This document shows positions 18,718-46,589 of a DNA stretch of 64,000 nt, piece by piece (the stretch's first letter is position 1; each line of letters starts with the position of its first letter). The stretch lies in NCBI RefSeq assembly GCF_013363995.1, contig NZ_JABWGO010000004.1, forward strand, positions 62,001-126,000. The letters run 5' to 3'. The position numbers were made by a program, and so were the translations under genes. This DNA comes from Nonomuraea rhodomycinica. Lineage in GTDB: Bacteria; Actinomycetota; Actinomycetes; Streptosporangiales; Streptosporangiaceae. Below the pieces are notes generated by a model that saw nothing but the letters and a program-made list of their open reading frames with translations, had not been told where the DNA came from and did no database searches.

Positions 18718-19887
18718 TCAGACGACCTGGTGGCCGCGCATCGCGACGGCCACCCCGGCCAGGCCCCGGGCCCGCTCGACGACCGTCTCCACGCCGGTCA
18801 CCAGGTCCTCGAACGACATCCGCGGGTCCAGGCAGATCCGCACGGAGCTGTTGGCGTCCTCCGCGTCCACCCCGATGGCGGTCAGCACGTACGAGGGCTC
18901 CTGCGAGCCGGAGTTGCAGGCCGACCCGGTGGACAGCGCCACCGTGGTCAGGCTGGACACCAGGCTCTCGCCGCGAACCCCCGGCAGGACCACGTTGAGC
19001 ACGTGCGGCACGCCGCCCCGCGGGTCGCCGTTCAGCCGCATGCCCGGGACGCCGGCGGCGAGGATGTCCAGCGCCGTCGCGCGCAGCTCGCGCACCCGCC
19101 GCAGGTCCGCCTCGGCCCGCGCCAGCGCCAGCTCCGCCGCCTTGCCCAGGCCCACCACCAGGTGCGTGGGGACGGTGCCGCTGCGCAGCTCGTACTGCCC
19201 GCCGCCGAACATGACCGGCCGCAGCCGGTGCCGGATCTCCGGCCGCACGTACAGGGCGCCGACGCCCTTCGGGCCGCGCAGCTTGTGCGCCGACAACGAC
19301 AGCAGGTCGATCTGCGCCTCCCGCACGTCGATCGGCACCCGCCCGGCCGCCTGTGCCGCGTCCACGTGCAGCAGGGCGCCCACGTCGTGGCAGAGCGCGG
19401 CCATCGCGTGCACCGGCTGCACGGTGCCGATCTCGCTGTTCACCCACGCGGCCGTGGCCACCCGCGTGTGCAGGTCGAGCAGCCCGTCGAGGTGGACCAG
19501 GTCCACCTGGCCGTCCGGGCCCACCCGCACGGTCCGCGCGTCCACGCCGCGCGCCGCGAGCGCGCGGCCGACCGCCAGCGACGACTTGTGGTCGGTCGGG
19601 CAGAACACCCCGTTGACCGGCGCCCTGTCGTCGTGGCCGAACGCGCCGAGCAGCGCGATGTTGTTGCTCTCGGTCGCGCCGGAGGTGAACACCAGCGCGT
19701 CCGGGTCGGCGCCGACCAGCCGGGCCACCGACTCGGCCGCCGCGTCCACGGCCCGGCGGGCCCGCTTGCCCAGCACGTGCGGCGACGACGGGTTGCCGAA
19801 CTCCTCGCGCAGGTACGGCAGCATCGCGTCCAGCACCTCGTCGTCGACGCGGGTGGTGGCGCAGGCGTCCAGGTAGATGACCTTCAT
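18718..19887 (-). CDS. Cysteine desulfurase (IscS/NifS-like)
   Basis: A 389-residue PLP enzyme that takes sulfur from cysteine as an enzyme persulfide. The PLP lysine is K202 in SAHKLRGPKGVG, D176 lies in HVDAAQ, H100 lies in TDHKS, and the active cysteine is C324 in TGSACNSGS. The extended loop around C324 is of the IscS type. It is the last gene of a minus-strand set after a condensation protein and an unknown protein. No IscU, SufB or ferredoxin genes are nearby, so I infer a role in sulfur insertion into the product or its amino-acid unit rather than general iron-sulfur assembly. AGGAG lies 10 bases upstream of the start, inside the previous gene. Confidence 0.92.
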   Translation of the reverse strand: MKVIYLDACATTRVDDEVLDAMLPYLREEFGNPSSPHVLGKRARRAVDAAAESVARLVGADPDALVFTSGATESNNIALLGAFGHDDRAPVNGVFCPTDHKSSLAVGRALAARGVDARTVRVGPDGQVDLVHLDGLLDLHTRVATAAWVNSEIGTVQPVHAMAALCHDVGALLHVDAAQAAGRVPIDVREAQIDLLSLSAHKLRGPKGVGALYVRPEIRHRLRPVMFGGGQYELRSGTVPTHLVVGLGKAAELALARAEADLRRVRELRATALDILAAGVPGMRLNGDPRGGVPHVLNVVLPGVRGESLVSSLTTVALSTGSACNSGSQEPSYVLTAIGVDAEDANSSVRICLDPRMSFEDLVTGVETVVERARGLAGVAVAMRGHQVV

Positions 19888-19893
19888 TTGGCG

Positions 19894-20796
19894 TCAGCTC
19901 CTGAGGGTGCTGACGGTGACGAGCTTGGCGTAGATGTCGTCGGTGGACATCTCGCCGCTGCCGCCCGGGTCGGCGATCACCACGCGCATGTCCGGCAGGC
20001 CGTACAGGTTGAGCGCGATGTCCACGCCCGTCTGGACCGGCATCAGGCACTCGCCCGGCGCGAAGATCAGCAGGTTGCGGTAGCCGGCCTTGTGCACCTC
20101 CGACACCATCTCGGTGATCTCGCCCGCGCAGCCGGTGATGCCGCAGCTGATCAGCGTGCGGTAGTTGCCGTCGGCGTCCACGAACGCCACCTCGGCGTCG
20201 CGCCGCCCCTCATCGCCAGCGGAGTCGAGATAACGCTTCTCCAGCAGGCCCTGCTTGACGAACCGGTCGGCGGCCTTCTGGAAGCGGTACTTCAGCCACG
20301 TCTCCGGGAACGCGAGCGGGTGCTTGCGGCTCGGCAGCACCAGCTCGGCCGGCAGCCCGTAGTCGCACAGCGCCTTCTCGTAGGAGGTGGGCAGCGTGGT
20401 GAAGCCCTCGAAGAACTCGGCCCGCAGCTCGCTCGCCGGGCGGCCGTGGGCCGGCACGTACTGCCAGTCGTTGATCAGCAGGAGCAGCCGGCCGGAGACG
20501 CCCGCCTCGGCGTACTCGCCGAGCAGGTCGAGCGACAGCTCCCACGTGTAGCCCGGGAAGATGCCGACGCGGCCGGCCACGCGGCGGCGCATGGTCTCGT
20601 CCTTCTGCTCCTCGACGACGCCCGGCACGAGCCGGCCGCTCGCCTCGTCCTCGAACAGCATGAAGTGCCCGCCCATGACGACCAGGTCGCCGAGGCCGGA
20701 GGCGGGCAGCTCGCGGGCGATCGCGTCGCGGAGCTCCTGCTCCGAGGCGACCAGCCGGTGGGTCTTGGTCACTCGGTCGGTGACGGCGTGGTTCAT
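19894..20796 (-). CDS. Unrecognised protein, partner of cysteine desulfurase
   Basis: A 300-residue soluble protein that I do not recognise. Visible features are a Rossmann-like strand-turn (LGDLVVMGGHFMLFED), a central aromatic and basic stretch (ETWLKYRFQKAADRFVKQG), and a cysteine cluster: SCGITGCAGE near residue 225 and APGECLMP near residue 255. The C-terminus has MRVVIADPGGSGEMSTDD. Its ATG overlaps the stop of the condensation-protein gene (ATGA), and the cysteine desulfurase starts 6 bases after its stop, so the three are coupled. A sulfur-accepting or sulfur-transferring role is an inference from the cysteines and the neighbour. GGAG lies about 8 bases before the start. Confidence 0.75.
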   Translation of the reverse strand: MNHAVTDRVTKTHRLVASEQELRDAIARELPASGLGDLVVMGGHFMLFEDEASGRLVPGVVEEQKDETMRRRVAGRVGIFPGYTWELSLDLLGEYAEAGVSGRLLLLINDWQYVPAHGRPASELRAEFFEGFTTLPTSYEKALCDYGLPAELVLPSRKHPLAFPETWLKYRFQKAADRFVKQGLLEKRYLDSAGDEGRRDAEVAFVDADGNYRTLISCGITGCAGEITEMVSEVHKAGYRNLLIFAPGECLMPVQTGVDIALNLYGLPDMRVVIADPGGSGEMSTDDIYAKLVTVSTLRS

Positions 20797-22535
20797 GGCT
20801 TCACTCCGAGTCGCGTGAGATCTGATGGACGGTGGCGCTCCGCGAGCGGCCGGGTCGGGACGAGCCGGCCGGCGAGGACGCCCAGCGGGACCGGGCCGGC
20901 GAGCTGCCGGAGGGTCAGGCCCTCCCAGCCGCGCTCGCGGAGCTCGGCCAGCACCCGGGGGATGCGCAGGGCGCGGCCTCCGGCGAGGGTGTAGCTGTCG
21001 GAGAGGTCGAGACGGGGCAGCCCGTTGACGAGCCGGACGGCGGCGGACAGGGCGCGGGCGGCCTCCTCGCCGTCGCGGCCGTCCCACGCGGGCAGCGGGC
21101 CGGCCGGGGCGTGGGCGGTGAGGGTGGACGGGCCGGTCGGGGCGTGGGCGGCGAGGGCGGTCGGGGTGGGCAGGGCGGCCAGCCGGGCCACGTCGCCGAG
21201 GCGCGGGCCGCCCTCCGGGTCGGCGTCGCAGGCGAGGATCAGCGCCTCGTGGCCGCGCAGGAACGCCTCCACCGCCGCCGCGTCCATCACCGGCGAGGCC
21301 GCCTGCAGGGACACCGCGACCGCGTCGCGCCACTCGTCCACCCGCAGGTACGCCTCGGACCCGGCGTGCGCCCACGCCTCCGGGACCGGGTGCCAGGTGA
21401 GGGCGGTGCGCCGGCCCCCGTAGTCCTTGGAGCGCTGCTTGATGAAGTTGACCTCCGCCCCGAGGAGCACCTCCCGGCCGCGCCGCGACCCCTCGCGGGA
21501 CACCAGCTCCACCACCTCGTCGTACGGCAGGTAGGAGTGCTCCTTGGCCCGCGCGAAGGCGGCGGCCACGCGGCCGAGCAGGTCGCCGAACGCCGGGTCG
21601 CCGGAGCAGTCCACGCGCACCAGCGTCGGCGAGAACATGCAGGTCAGGACGTCCGGGTACGGATGCGACTCGCGGTTGCTGACGAACGACAGGTGGCTCA
21701 CCGACTCCAGGCCGGTGTAGGCGGCGGTCAGCGCGGTGTGGGCGGCCAGGTGGACCAGCGACGGCCACACCCCGTACCGGGCGGCGATCCGGCGGGTCGC
21801 GCCGAGGAGGGCGGGGGAGGTGAGCGAGGCGTGCCGGGCCGGCGGTTCGTCCTTCGTGAGGATGCTCCGGCGGCGGGTGGCGTACGGGTCCGCGGGCAGC
21901 GCGGCGACCTCCTCCTGCCAGTACGCGATCGACCGGGCGGCCACCACCGTGGCGTCGGCCGACGTCTCGTGGCGGGCCAGGTCGGACGGCTGGTGGCGCA
22001 CCGGCATGACCGTGGCGGGGCGGCGGGCGGCCAGGGCGGCGCCCTGCGTGCGCAGCTCCCGCTTCAGCTCCCCGAGCGTCCACACGTCCACGGCCAGGTG
22101 GTTGAGCACCATGACGACCCGCTTGGCCACGCCGCCGGCGGTGATGACGGCCGCGCGCAGCGGCCACTCGCCGGCCAGGTCGAACGGCCGGGTGCTCAGC
22201 TCGTCGACCACCTCGGCGGGCGCGGGCGTGCCGTCGCGCTCCACGGTGACCTCCCGCACCCCCAGCGCGCCCGGCGGGTGGACCCGCTGCACGGGCCCGG
22301 TGCCGGGCTCCCCGGCGTCCAGGTGGTACGTGGTGCGCAGCGTCTCGTGCCGCCGTGCCAGGTGGGTGAGCATCGCCCGGCAGTGGGCGGGCGTGACACC
22401 GGCCGGCACGTCGAGCGTGAGGACGATGTGCGTCTCGTGCTGGTGCCGGGGTGGGAGCTGGTGGACGCGCAACCAGATGTAGCGCTGCCCCCAGCACAGG
22501 TTCGCGGTTCTCACAGCGGACAACTCGGCCTCCAC
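20793..22535 (-). CDS. Condensation-domain protein with inactive carrier-like C-terminus
   Basis: About 580 residues. Residues 15-455 form an NRPS condensation domain: GQRYIWL start, RRHETLRTTY, and the HHxxxDG motif as NHLAVDVW (N145, catalytic H146, D150). The usual first His is Asn, which is tolerated in some family members. Residues about 500-550 look like a peptidyl carrier domain (DSYTLAGGRALRI against DSFFxLGGxSLxx), but the phosphopantetheine serine is Ala (codon 20970-20972). It would then be a docking or pseudo-carrier part. The start is uncertain: GTG at 22535 fits domain length, TTG at 22523 has GGAGG nearby, and GTG at 22514 is also possible. It overlaps the next gene by 4 bases. 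Confidence 0.8.
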   Translation of the reverse strand: MEAELSAVRTANLCWGQRYIWLRVHQLPPRHQHETHIVLTLDVPAGVTPAHCRAMLTHLARRHETLRTTYHLDAGEPGTGPVQRVHPPGALGVREVTVERDGTPAPAEVVDELSTRPFDLAGEWPLRAAVITAGGVAKRVVMVLNHLAVDVWTLGELKRELRTQGAALAARRPATVMPVRHQPSDLARHETSADATVVAARSIAYWQEEVAALPADPYATRRRSILTKDEPPARHASLTSPALLGATRRIAARYGVWPSLVHLAAHTALTAAYTGLESVSHLSFVSNRESHPYPDVLTCMFSPTLVRVDCSGDPAFGDLLGRVAAAFARAKEHSYLPYDEVVELVSREGSRRGREVLLGAEVNFIKQRSKDYGGRRTALTWHPVPEAWAHAGSEAYLRVDEWRDAVAVSLQAASPVMDAAAVEAFLRGHEALILACDADPEGGPRLGDVARLAALPTPTALAAHAPTGPSTLTAHAPAGPLPAWDGRDGEEAARALSAAVRLVNGLPRLDLSDSYTLAGGRALRIPRVLAELRERGWEGLTLRQLAGPVPLGVLAGRLVPTRPLAERHRPSDLTRLGVKP

Positions 22536-22720
22536 AGCCGGCGATTGTCGGACTACCGAATAAATCGAGGATTGGCTTTTCCGGGGACCGTGACAAGCGG
22601 GCCGCGCTGGCAGCTTGGACGTGCGACAACCTGCCAGCGTGCGCATTCCCGGCCGCCTTGACCGGGGCCGCGCCATTCCCGGACGCTTTGTACGAATGGA
22701 TTTTTCTGGCAGATTGGCGG
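22536..22720. promoter_or_regulatory. Divergent promoter region with inverted repeat
   Basis: This 185-base gap between the divergent condensation-protein and carrier-protein genes is clearly richer in A and T than its surroundings. It holds a perfect 9-base inverted repeat with a 17-base spacer (22605-22639) and the motif CCGAATAAA at 22556-22564, which also occurs before the first modular PKS gene. It should contain promoters for both directions; I cannot place -10 and -35 boxes with confidence. Confidence 0.55.
22605..22639. promoter_or_regulatory. Inverted repeat, possible operator
   Basis: CGCTGGCAG at 22605-22613 is the exact reverse complement of CTGCCAGCG at 22631-22639, with a 17-base spacer. 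The half-sites are about 2.5 helical turns apart centre to centre, compatible with a dimeric regulator such as the LuxR-type protein at 17693-18694. Binding is inference. Confidence 0.45.
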
Positions 22721-22984
22721 ATGACGATGTCTGAAATTCCGAGCCAGTTCCAGAGCCTTCTGCGCGCGCATCTGCCGTACGCGGACTCCGCGGAGCTGTC
22801 CGCGCGGGACGAGCTCGCCGGTCTCGGCCTCGACTCGATGGGCGTCGTGCGGCTGCTGGTCGACATCGAGAACGGCTACGCGGTCGAGCTGCCCGACGAC
22901 CTCCTCGACGAGTCGACGTTCGCCACGGTCGGCTCGCTCTGGCAGGCGCTCACCACGCTCCCGGCGTTCCCGCCGGTCCGCTGA
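22721..22984 (+). CDS. Stand-alone carrier protein (PCP/ACP)
   Basis: An 87-residue carrier with S39 in GLGLDSMGVVRLLVDIE as phosphopantetheine site. The DSM form and the acidic helix resemble stand-alone carriers in NRPS-type loading systems. It is transcribed alone, divergent from the condensation protein and convergent with the adenylation gene, and is followed by a strong hairpin. I infer that it is loaded by the free adenylation enzyme at 23098-24702. ATG at 22721 was chosen; a second ATG at 22727 is possible. No strong ribosome site is seen (only GGCGG directly before the ATG). Confidence 0.85.
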   Translation: MTMSEIPSQFQSLLRAHLPYADSAELSARDELAGLGLDSMGVVRLLVDIENGYAVELPDDLLDESTFATVGSLWQALTTLPAFPPVR

Positions 22985-22992
22985 GGCACGCC

Positions 22993-23027
22993 GAAGGGCG
23001 GGGGCCGGTCACCGGTCCCCGCCCTTC
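22993..23027. terminator. Bidirectional hairpin terminator
   Basis: GAAGGGCGGGG at 22993-23003 pairs exactly with CCCCGCCCTTC at 23017-23027. Inside it, CCGGT pairs with ACCGG around a single loop base, giving a near-continuous stem of about 16-17 pairs. It lies between the convergent carrier and adenylation genes. There is no T-run, as is common for actinomycete terminators. Confidence 0.8.
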
Positions 23028-23097
23028 ACGTGTCCGCCGGCCCGAGCGGTGTGCGTCAGGTCGCGCGGCGGGTGCGTCAGGGCGCGCGACAAATGGG

Positions 23098-24702
23098 TCA
23101 GGTCCGTAGGGTCGTGGCCAGGGCGCGGCGGTCCACCTTGCCGTTGGCGTTCAGCGGCAGCTCGCCCAGCACGGTCACCGAGCGCGGCACCATGTAGCCC
23201 GGCAGGACCTCCGCGACCCCCTTGACCAGCGCCACCGGGTCGAGTCCCCGGCCCGTGCAGGCGGCCTCCAGCTCCAGCTCGCCGTCCGCCCCGGGCAGCG
23301 CCAGCACGACCGCCTCCTCCACGCCCGGCCTCGCGCGCAGCGCCGCCTCCACCTCGCCCAGCTCCACCCGGTGCCCCGACACCTTGACCTGCTGGTCCAG
23401 CCGCCCCAGGTGGACGAGGACGCCGTCGCGCCACGCGACCCGGTCGCCGGTGCGGTACCACAGGTCGTCCGCCATGACCCCGGCCGCCCCCGCCGCCCCG
23501 GCGGCCTCGGCGGGCACGGCGCGTTCGCCGTCGAAGGCGACGAAACGCCCCTCGTTGACCGCCGGGTCCGTGTACCCGGGGAAGCGCTGGACGCCGCGCA
23601 GGCACAGCTCGCCCTGCGCCGCCGGCCGCCCGTCCGCGTCCAGCACCACGTGCCGCACCCCCGGGTACGGCAGCCCGATCGGCACGGTGCCGTTGGGCGT
23701 CCGCGGCCAGCGGGACCGGTCGGCGGGCAGCCGGTACTCGGTGCAGGAGATGGTCAGCTCGGTCGGCCCGTACAGGTTCTCCAGCACGCTGCCCGGAGCG
23801 GCCTCCCGCCAGGCGTCGGCCTGCCGCAGCGTCAGCGGCTCGCCGCAGAACAGGCTCCAGCGCAGCGACGGCATCGAGCCCGGGGCCAGCCGGCGCAGGC
23901 GCAGGGCGAGCGAGACCACCGACGGCACCGAGAACCAGTGCGTCAGCCGCTCCCTGGCCACGAACGCCACCGGCTTGAGCAGGTCGTACCGGCTCGGCAC
24001 GACCAGCGTGGCCCCGCCGCCCCAGGTGGCGAACATGTCGAACACCGACAGGTCGAAGGTCAGGTCGAACGTCTGCGACGTCCGGTCGCCCGGCCCCAGC
24101 CCGTACCGGGGGACGACGTGCGACAGGTACGCGCTGACCGAGCGGTGACGCAGCGGGACGCCCTTGGGCGCGCCCGTCGAGCCCGAGGTGAACAGCACGT
24201 AGGCCAGGCCGTCCACCCCGTCCGCCGGGGCCAGCGGCTCCGCCCGGTCGCCGCCGGGGTCGTCCGGGGTGAGGGCGAGCACCGGTGAGGGGAACGGCGG
24301 CAGCGGCCCGCGCGCGGCGTCGGCCAGGACGACGTCCAGGCCGGCGGCCCCGGCGACGGCCAGGTTGCGCGCCTGCGGCATGGCGGGGTTGAGAGGGACC
24401 GCGGTGGCGCCGATCCGCTGGATGGCCAGGTAGCCGGCGTAGGCGAGGGTGTCGCGCGCCGCGTACAGGCCGACCCGCGCCGGGCGCCCGCCGGGACAGG
24501 CCCCGAGGATCCGCGCGGCCAGCCGGGCGGCCAGGTCGTCCAGCTCGGCGTAGGTGTGGCGGGCGCCGCCCGCCTCCAGCGCCACCCGGTCGCCGAAGCG
24601 CGTCACGGAGCCGGCGAACCACTGGTGAAGGGTGCGTTCCACAGGTGTCTCCAAGGTGGCCGGGCCGGTCACGGGGATGCCGGTCACGGGGATGCCGGTC
24701 AC
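23098..24702 (-). CDS. Free-standing NRPS adenylation enzyme
   Basis: A 534-residue AMP-forming enzyme without fused carrier. Core motifs in order: LFTSGSTGAPKGV (A3), FDLSVFDMF (A4, keeping the Asp that binds the amino group), NLYGPTELTIS (A5), GELCLRG (A6), YRTGDRV (A7), RLDQQVKVSGHRVELGEVE (A8) and NANGKVDRRAL (A10, catalytic Lys). It should activate an amino acid for the carrier at 22721-22984. I do not predict the amino acid. The GTG start overlaps the stop of the condensation gene by 4 bases, but three GTGs recur at 15-base spacing in a tandem repeat (24702, 24687, 24672), so the exact start is open. Confidence 0.9.
   Translation of the reverse strand: MTGIPVTGIPVTGPATLETPVERTLHQWFAGSVTRFGDRVALEAGGARHTYAELDDLAARLAARILGACPGGRPARVGLYAARDTLAYAGYLAIQRIGATAVPLNPAMPQARNLAVAGAAGLDVVLADAARGPLPPFPSPVLALTPDDPGGDRAEPLAPADGVDGLAYVLFTSGSTGAPKGVPLRHRSVSAYLSHVVPRYGLGPGDRTSQTFDLTFDLSVFDMFATWGGGATLVVPSRYDLLKPVAFVARERLTHWFSVPSVVSLALRLRRLAPGSMPSLRWSLFCGEPLTLRQADAWREAAPGSVLENLYGPTELTISCTEYRLPADRSRWPRTPNGTVPIGLPYPGVRHVVLDADGRPAAQGELCLRGVQRFPGYTDPAVNEGRFVAFDGERAVPAEAAGAAGAAGVMADDLWYRTGDRVAWRDGVLVHLGRLDQQVKVSGHRVELGEVEAALRARPGVEEAVVLALPGADGELELEAACTGRGLDPVALVKGVAEVLPGYMVPRSVTVLGELPLNANGKVDRRALATTLRT
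24672..24702 (-). repeat. 15-base tandem repeat at gene start
   Basis: On the minus strand GTGACCGGCATCCCC occurs twice and then starts a third time. Each copy begins with a possible GTG start codon for the adenylation gene, so copy number could change the N-terminus. Confidence 0.7.
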
Positions 24703-26066
24703 GAGGACGGGGCGGGCGGGTCGGGGAGGTCGCGGGGGAAGAGCGAGGGCGGCAGGTCGCGGCCGGGCCCCTCCCACAGGTCGGCCAGGCGCCGGTCCGG
24801 GTCGGCGACCGCGAGCTGCGTGCCCAGCGCGAGCGTCCGCATGACGTCCGTCATCGCGCCGGCGGGCAGCACCTCGGGGTCGGCCAGCATGAGCACGCTG
24901 GTACGGCCGCCCTGCACCGCCACCCGCACCCGGAACGCCTGCCCGTACTGCTGCGCCAGCGGCGTCCAGGCCAGCTCCGCCGGGCTCTGGTCGGCCGGGT
25001 CGGAGGGCCGTCGGTCCACCTGGATGTAGTTGAACCAGGCCCGGAACAGGTGGTTGACCCAGCAGTCGTGCCCGGGGTCGGCATCGGCCGAAGCGATCTC
25101 GGCGATCCGGTCGAAGTCGTAGCAGGAGTACCGGTACGCCCGCGCGCCCGCCCAGTGCAGCCGCCTGATGTGCTCGGCCAGCGTGGCGCCGGGATCGACG
25201 GCGGTGACGAACGGGATGAGCTGGTTCATCGTGCCCACGTTGTGCTGGTCCTCCTGGGCGAACCGGTTGGAGGACATCAGGCTCATCGTCACCCGGTCGG
25301 TGCCCAGGTGGCGGGCCAGCCCGGCGGCCACGAACGCCATCACCACGGCCGGCGCGGTGACCCCGTGCCGGCGTCCCGCCTCGGCCGCCAGCCCGCCGAG
25401 GCGCCGCGAGTGCAGCGTCAGCTCCAGCCGGTTGCGCTTCACCCGGGCCGGCAGCGTGGGCAGCCCGTCCATCAGCCCCTGGGCCAGCACGTCCCGCCAG
25501 TAGCGTTCGGAGCTCTCCTGCCGGGGCCGCCAGGACTCCTCGCGCTGGCGCCGCGCCAGCTCGCGCGGCGTGAGCCCGGTCGCGGCGGTGGCGGCCGGGT
25601 CGGCCACCAGCGCCTTGAACTGGTCCTGCAGGTGGTGGATCGACCACAGGTCGAGGATGAGGTGGGAGAAGGCCAGGCTGATGTACAGCGGGGCGCCGCC
25701 GGAGCTCACCAGCCGGGCCCGCCAGTTCAGGTCGCCGCTCATCGAGAACGGCTCGGCCACCAGCTCCGCCTTGGTCCGCTCGTGCTCGGCCGGGTCGGTG
25801 ACGACCCGGTCCACCCGCTCGACCGGCAGGCTCACCGCGTCGTGGACGACCTGCACCGGCCGGTCCCCGCGCGGGTGGTAGGTCGTCCGCAGCGCCTCGT
25901 GCCGGTCGACCAGGCGCCCGAGGGCCGTCGTGACCTGGTCGTTCGTCAGGCCGCGCAGGTCCCACGTCGTGGCCAGGTTGGCCTCGTGCAGCCAGTCCTC
26001 CGGATACCGCTCGATCTCCCGCCAGCTGAACAGCTGGCCGTTGCTGAGAGGTGCCTCGACGGACAT
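24699..26066 (-). CDS. Condensation-domain protein
   Basis: A 455-residue single condensation domain. It begins LSNGQLFSW, has DRHEALRTTYH near residue 55, and carries the HHxxxDG motif as SHLILDLW (S134, catalytic H135, D139), again with the first His changed. The C-terminal 40 residues are Pro/Asp-rich linker. It has no carrier-like tail, unlike the protein at 20793-22535. The ATG at 26066 has GGAGGAG six bases upstream, which rules out the longer reading from 26105. Its stop overlaps the adenylation gene. It may form an amide or ester between a carrier-bound aminoacyl group and an acyl chain; the partners are not shown by sequence. Confidence 0.85.
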   Translation of the reverse strand: MSVEAPLSNGQLFSWREIERYPEDWLHEANLATTWDLRGLTNDQVTTALGRLVDRHEALRTTYHPRGDRPVQVVHDAVSLPVERVDRVVTDPAEHERTKAELVAEPFSMSGDLNWRARLVSSGGAPLYISLAFSHLILDLWSIHHLQDQFKALVADPAATAATGLTPRELARRQREESWRPRQESSERYWRDVLAQGLMDGLPTLPARVKRNRLELTLHSRRLGGLAAEAGRRHGVTAPAVVMAFVAAGLARHLGTDRVTMSLMSSNRFAQEDQHNVGTMNQLIPFVTAVDPGATLAEHIRRLHWAGARAYRYSCYDFDRIAEIASADADPGHDCWVNHLFRAWFNYIQVDRRPSDPADQSPAELAWTPLAQQYGQAFRVRVAVQGGRTSVLMLADPEVLPAGAMTDVMRTLALGTQLAVADPDRRLADLWEGPGRDLPPSLFPRDLPDPPAPSS

Positions 26067-26339
26067 GTGGTCTCCTCCCGGCGGCTTTCTCCGTCCGTAA
26101 TTCATTGCGTGCGCGAACGCCCGGGGTCAAGGCCGCGGGCGGTGGCCGGCGCTGGCCACTAACGGCGGCCACAAGGTGCCAGTCGGCGACCGTGTCCCCC
26201 AAATGGAGCACCGCCTTAGTGTCTTATCGACAACTATGCGGAGCCGCTGAACCAAATGCCGCGGAGCATTTCTCCGGGCCGTCCGAATAAACCGGCGGCG
26301 TCATTGCGAATGGCGCCCGAGGCTTGAGGTGGCGCATTG
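26067..26339. promoter_or_regulatory. Divergent promoter region before modular PKS genes
   Basis: This 273-base non-coding gap lies between the minus-strand condensation gene and the first modular PKS gene. It has local AT-rich patches, the shared motif CCGAATAAA at 26283-26291, and an inverted repeat at 26254-26271. GAGGTG at 26325-26330 is the likely ribosome site for the PKS gene. It should drive both the C-A pair and the PKS operon. Confidence 0.6.
26254..26271. promoter_or_regulatory. Short inverted repeat, possible operator
   Basis: AAATGC at 26254-26259 and GCATTT at 26266-26271 are exact reverse complements around a 6-base GC-rich spacer, about 70 bases before the PKS start codon. 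Position and symmetry suit a regulator site; no binding evidence is available from sequence. Confidence 0.4.
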
Positions 26340-41172
<14,833 letters not shown>

Positions 41173-41203
41173 CGCCTGACTCCCGCGACGAAGGGTTCGA
41201 TTG

Positions 41204-46555
<5,352 letters not shown>

Positions 46556-46589
46556 CCCCGTGACGCCCACGACCGGAAAGGCACGCCCG

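Noticed and set aside
22451..22720. N-terminal extension of the carrier protein
   Set aside because: It would overlap the divergent condensation gene and its promoter; the carrier fold begins right after the ATG at 22721.
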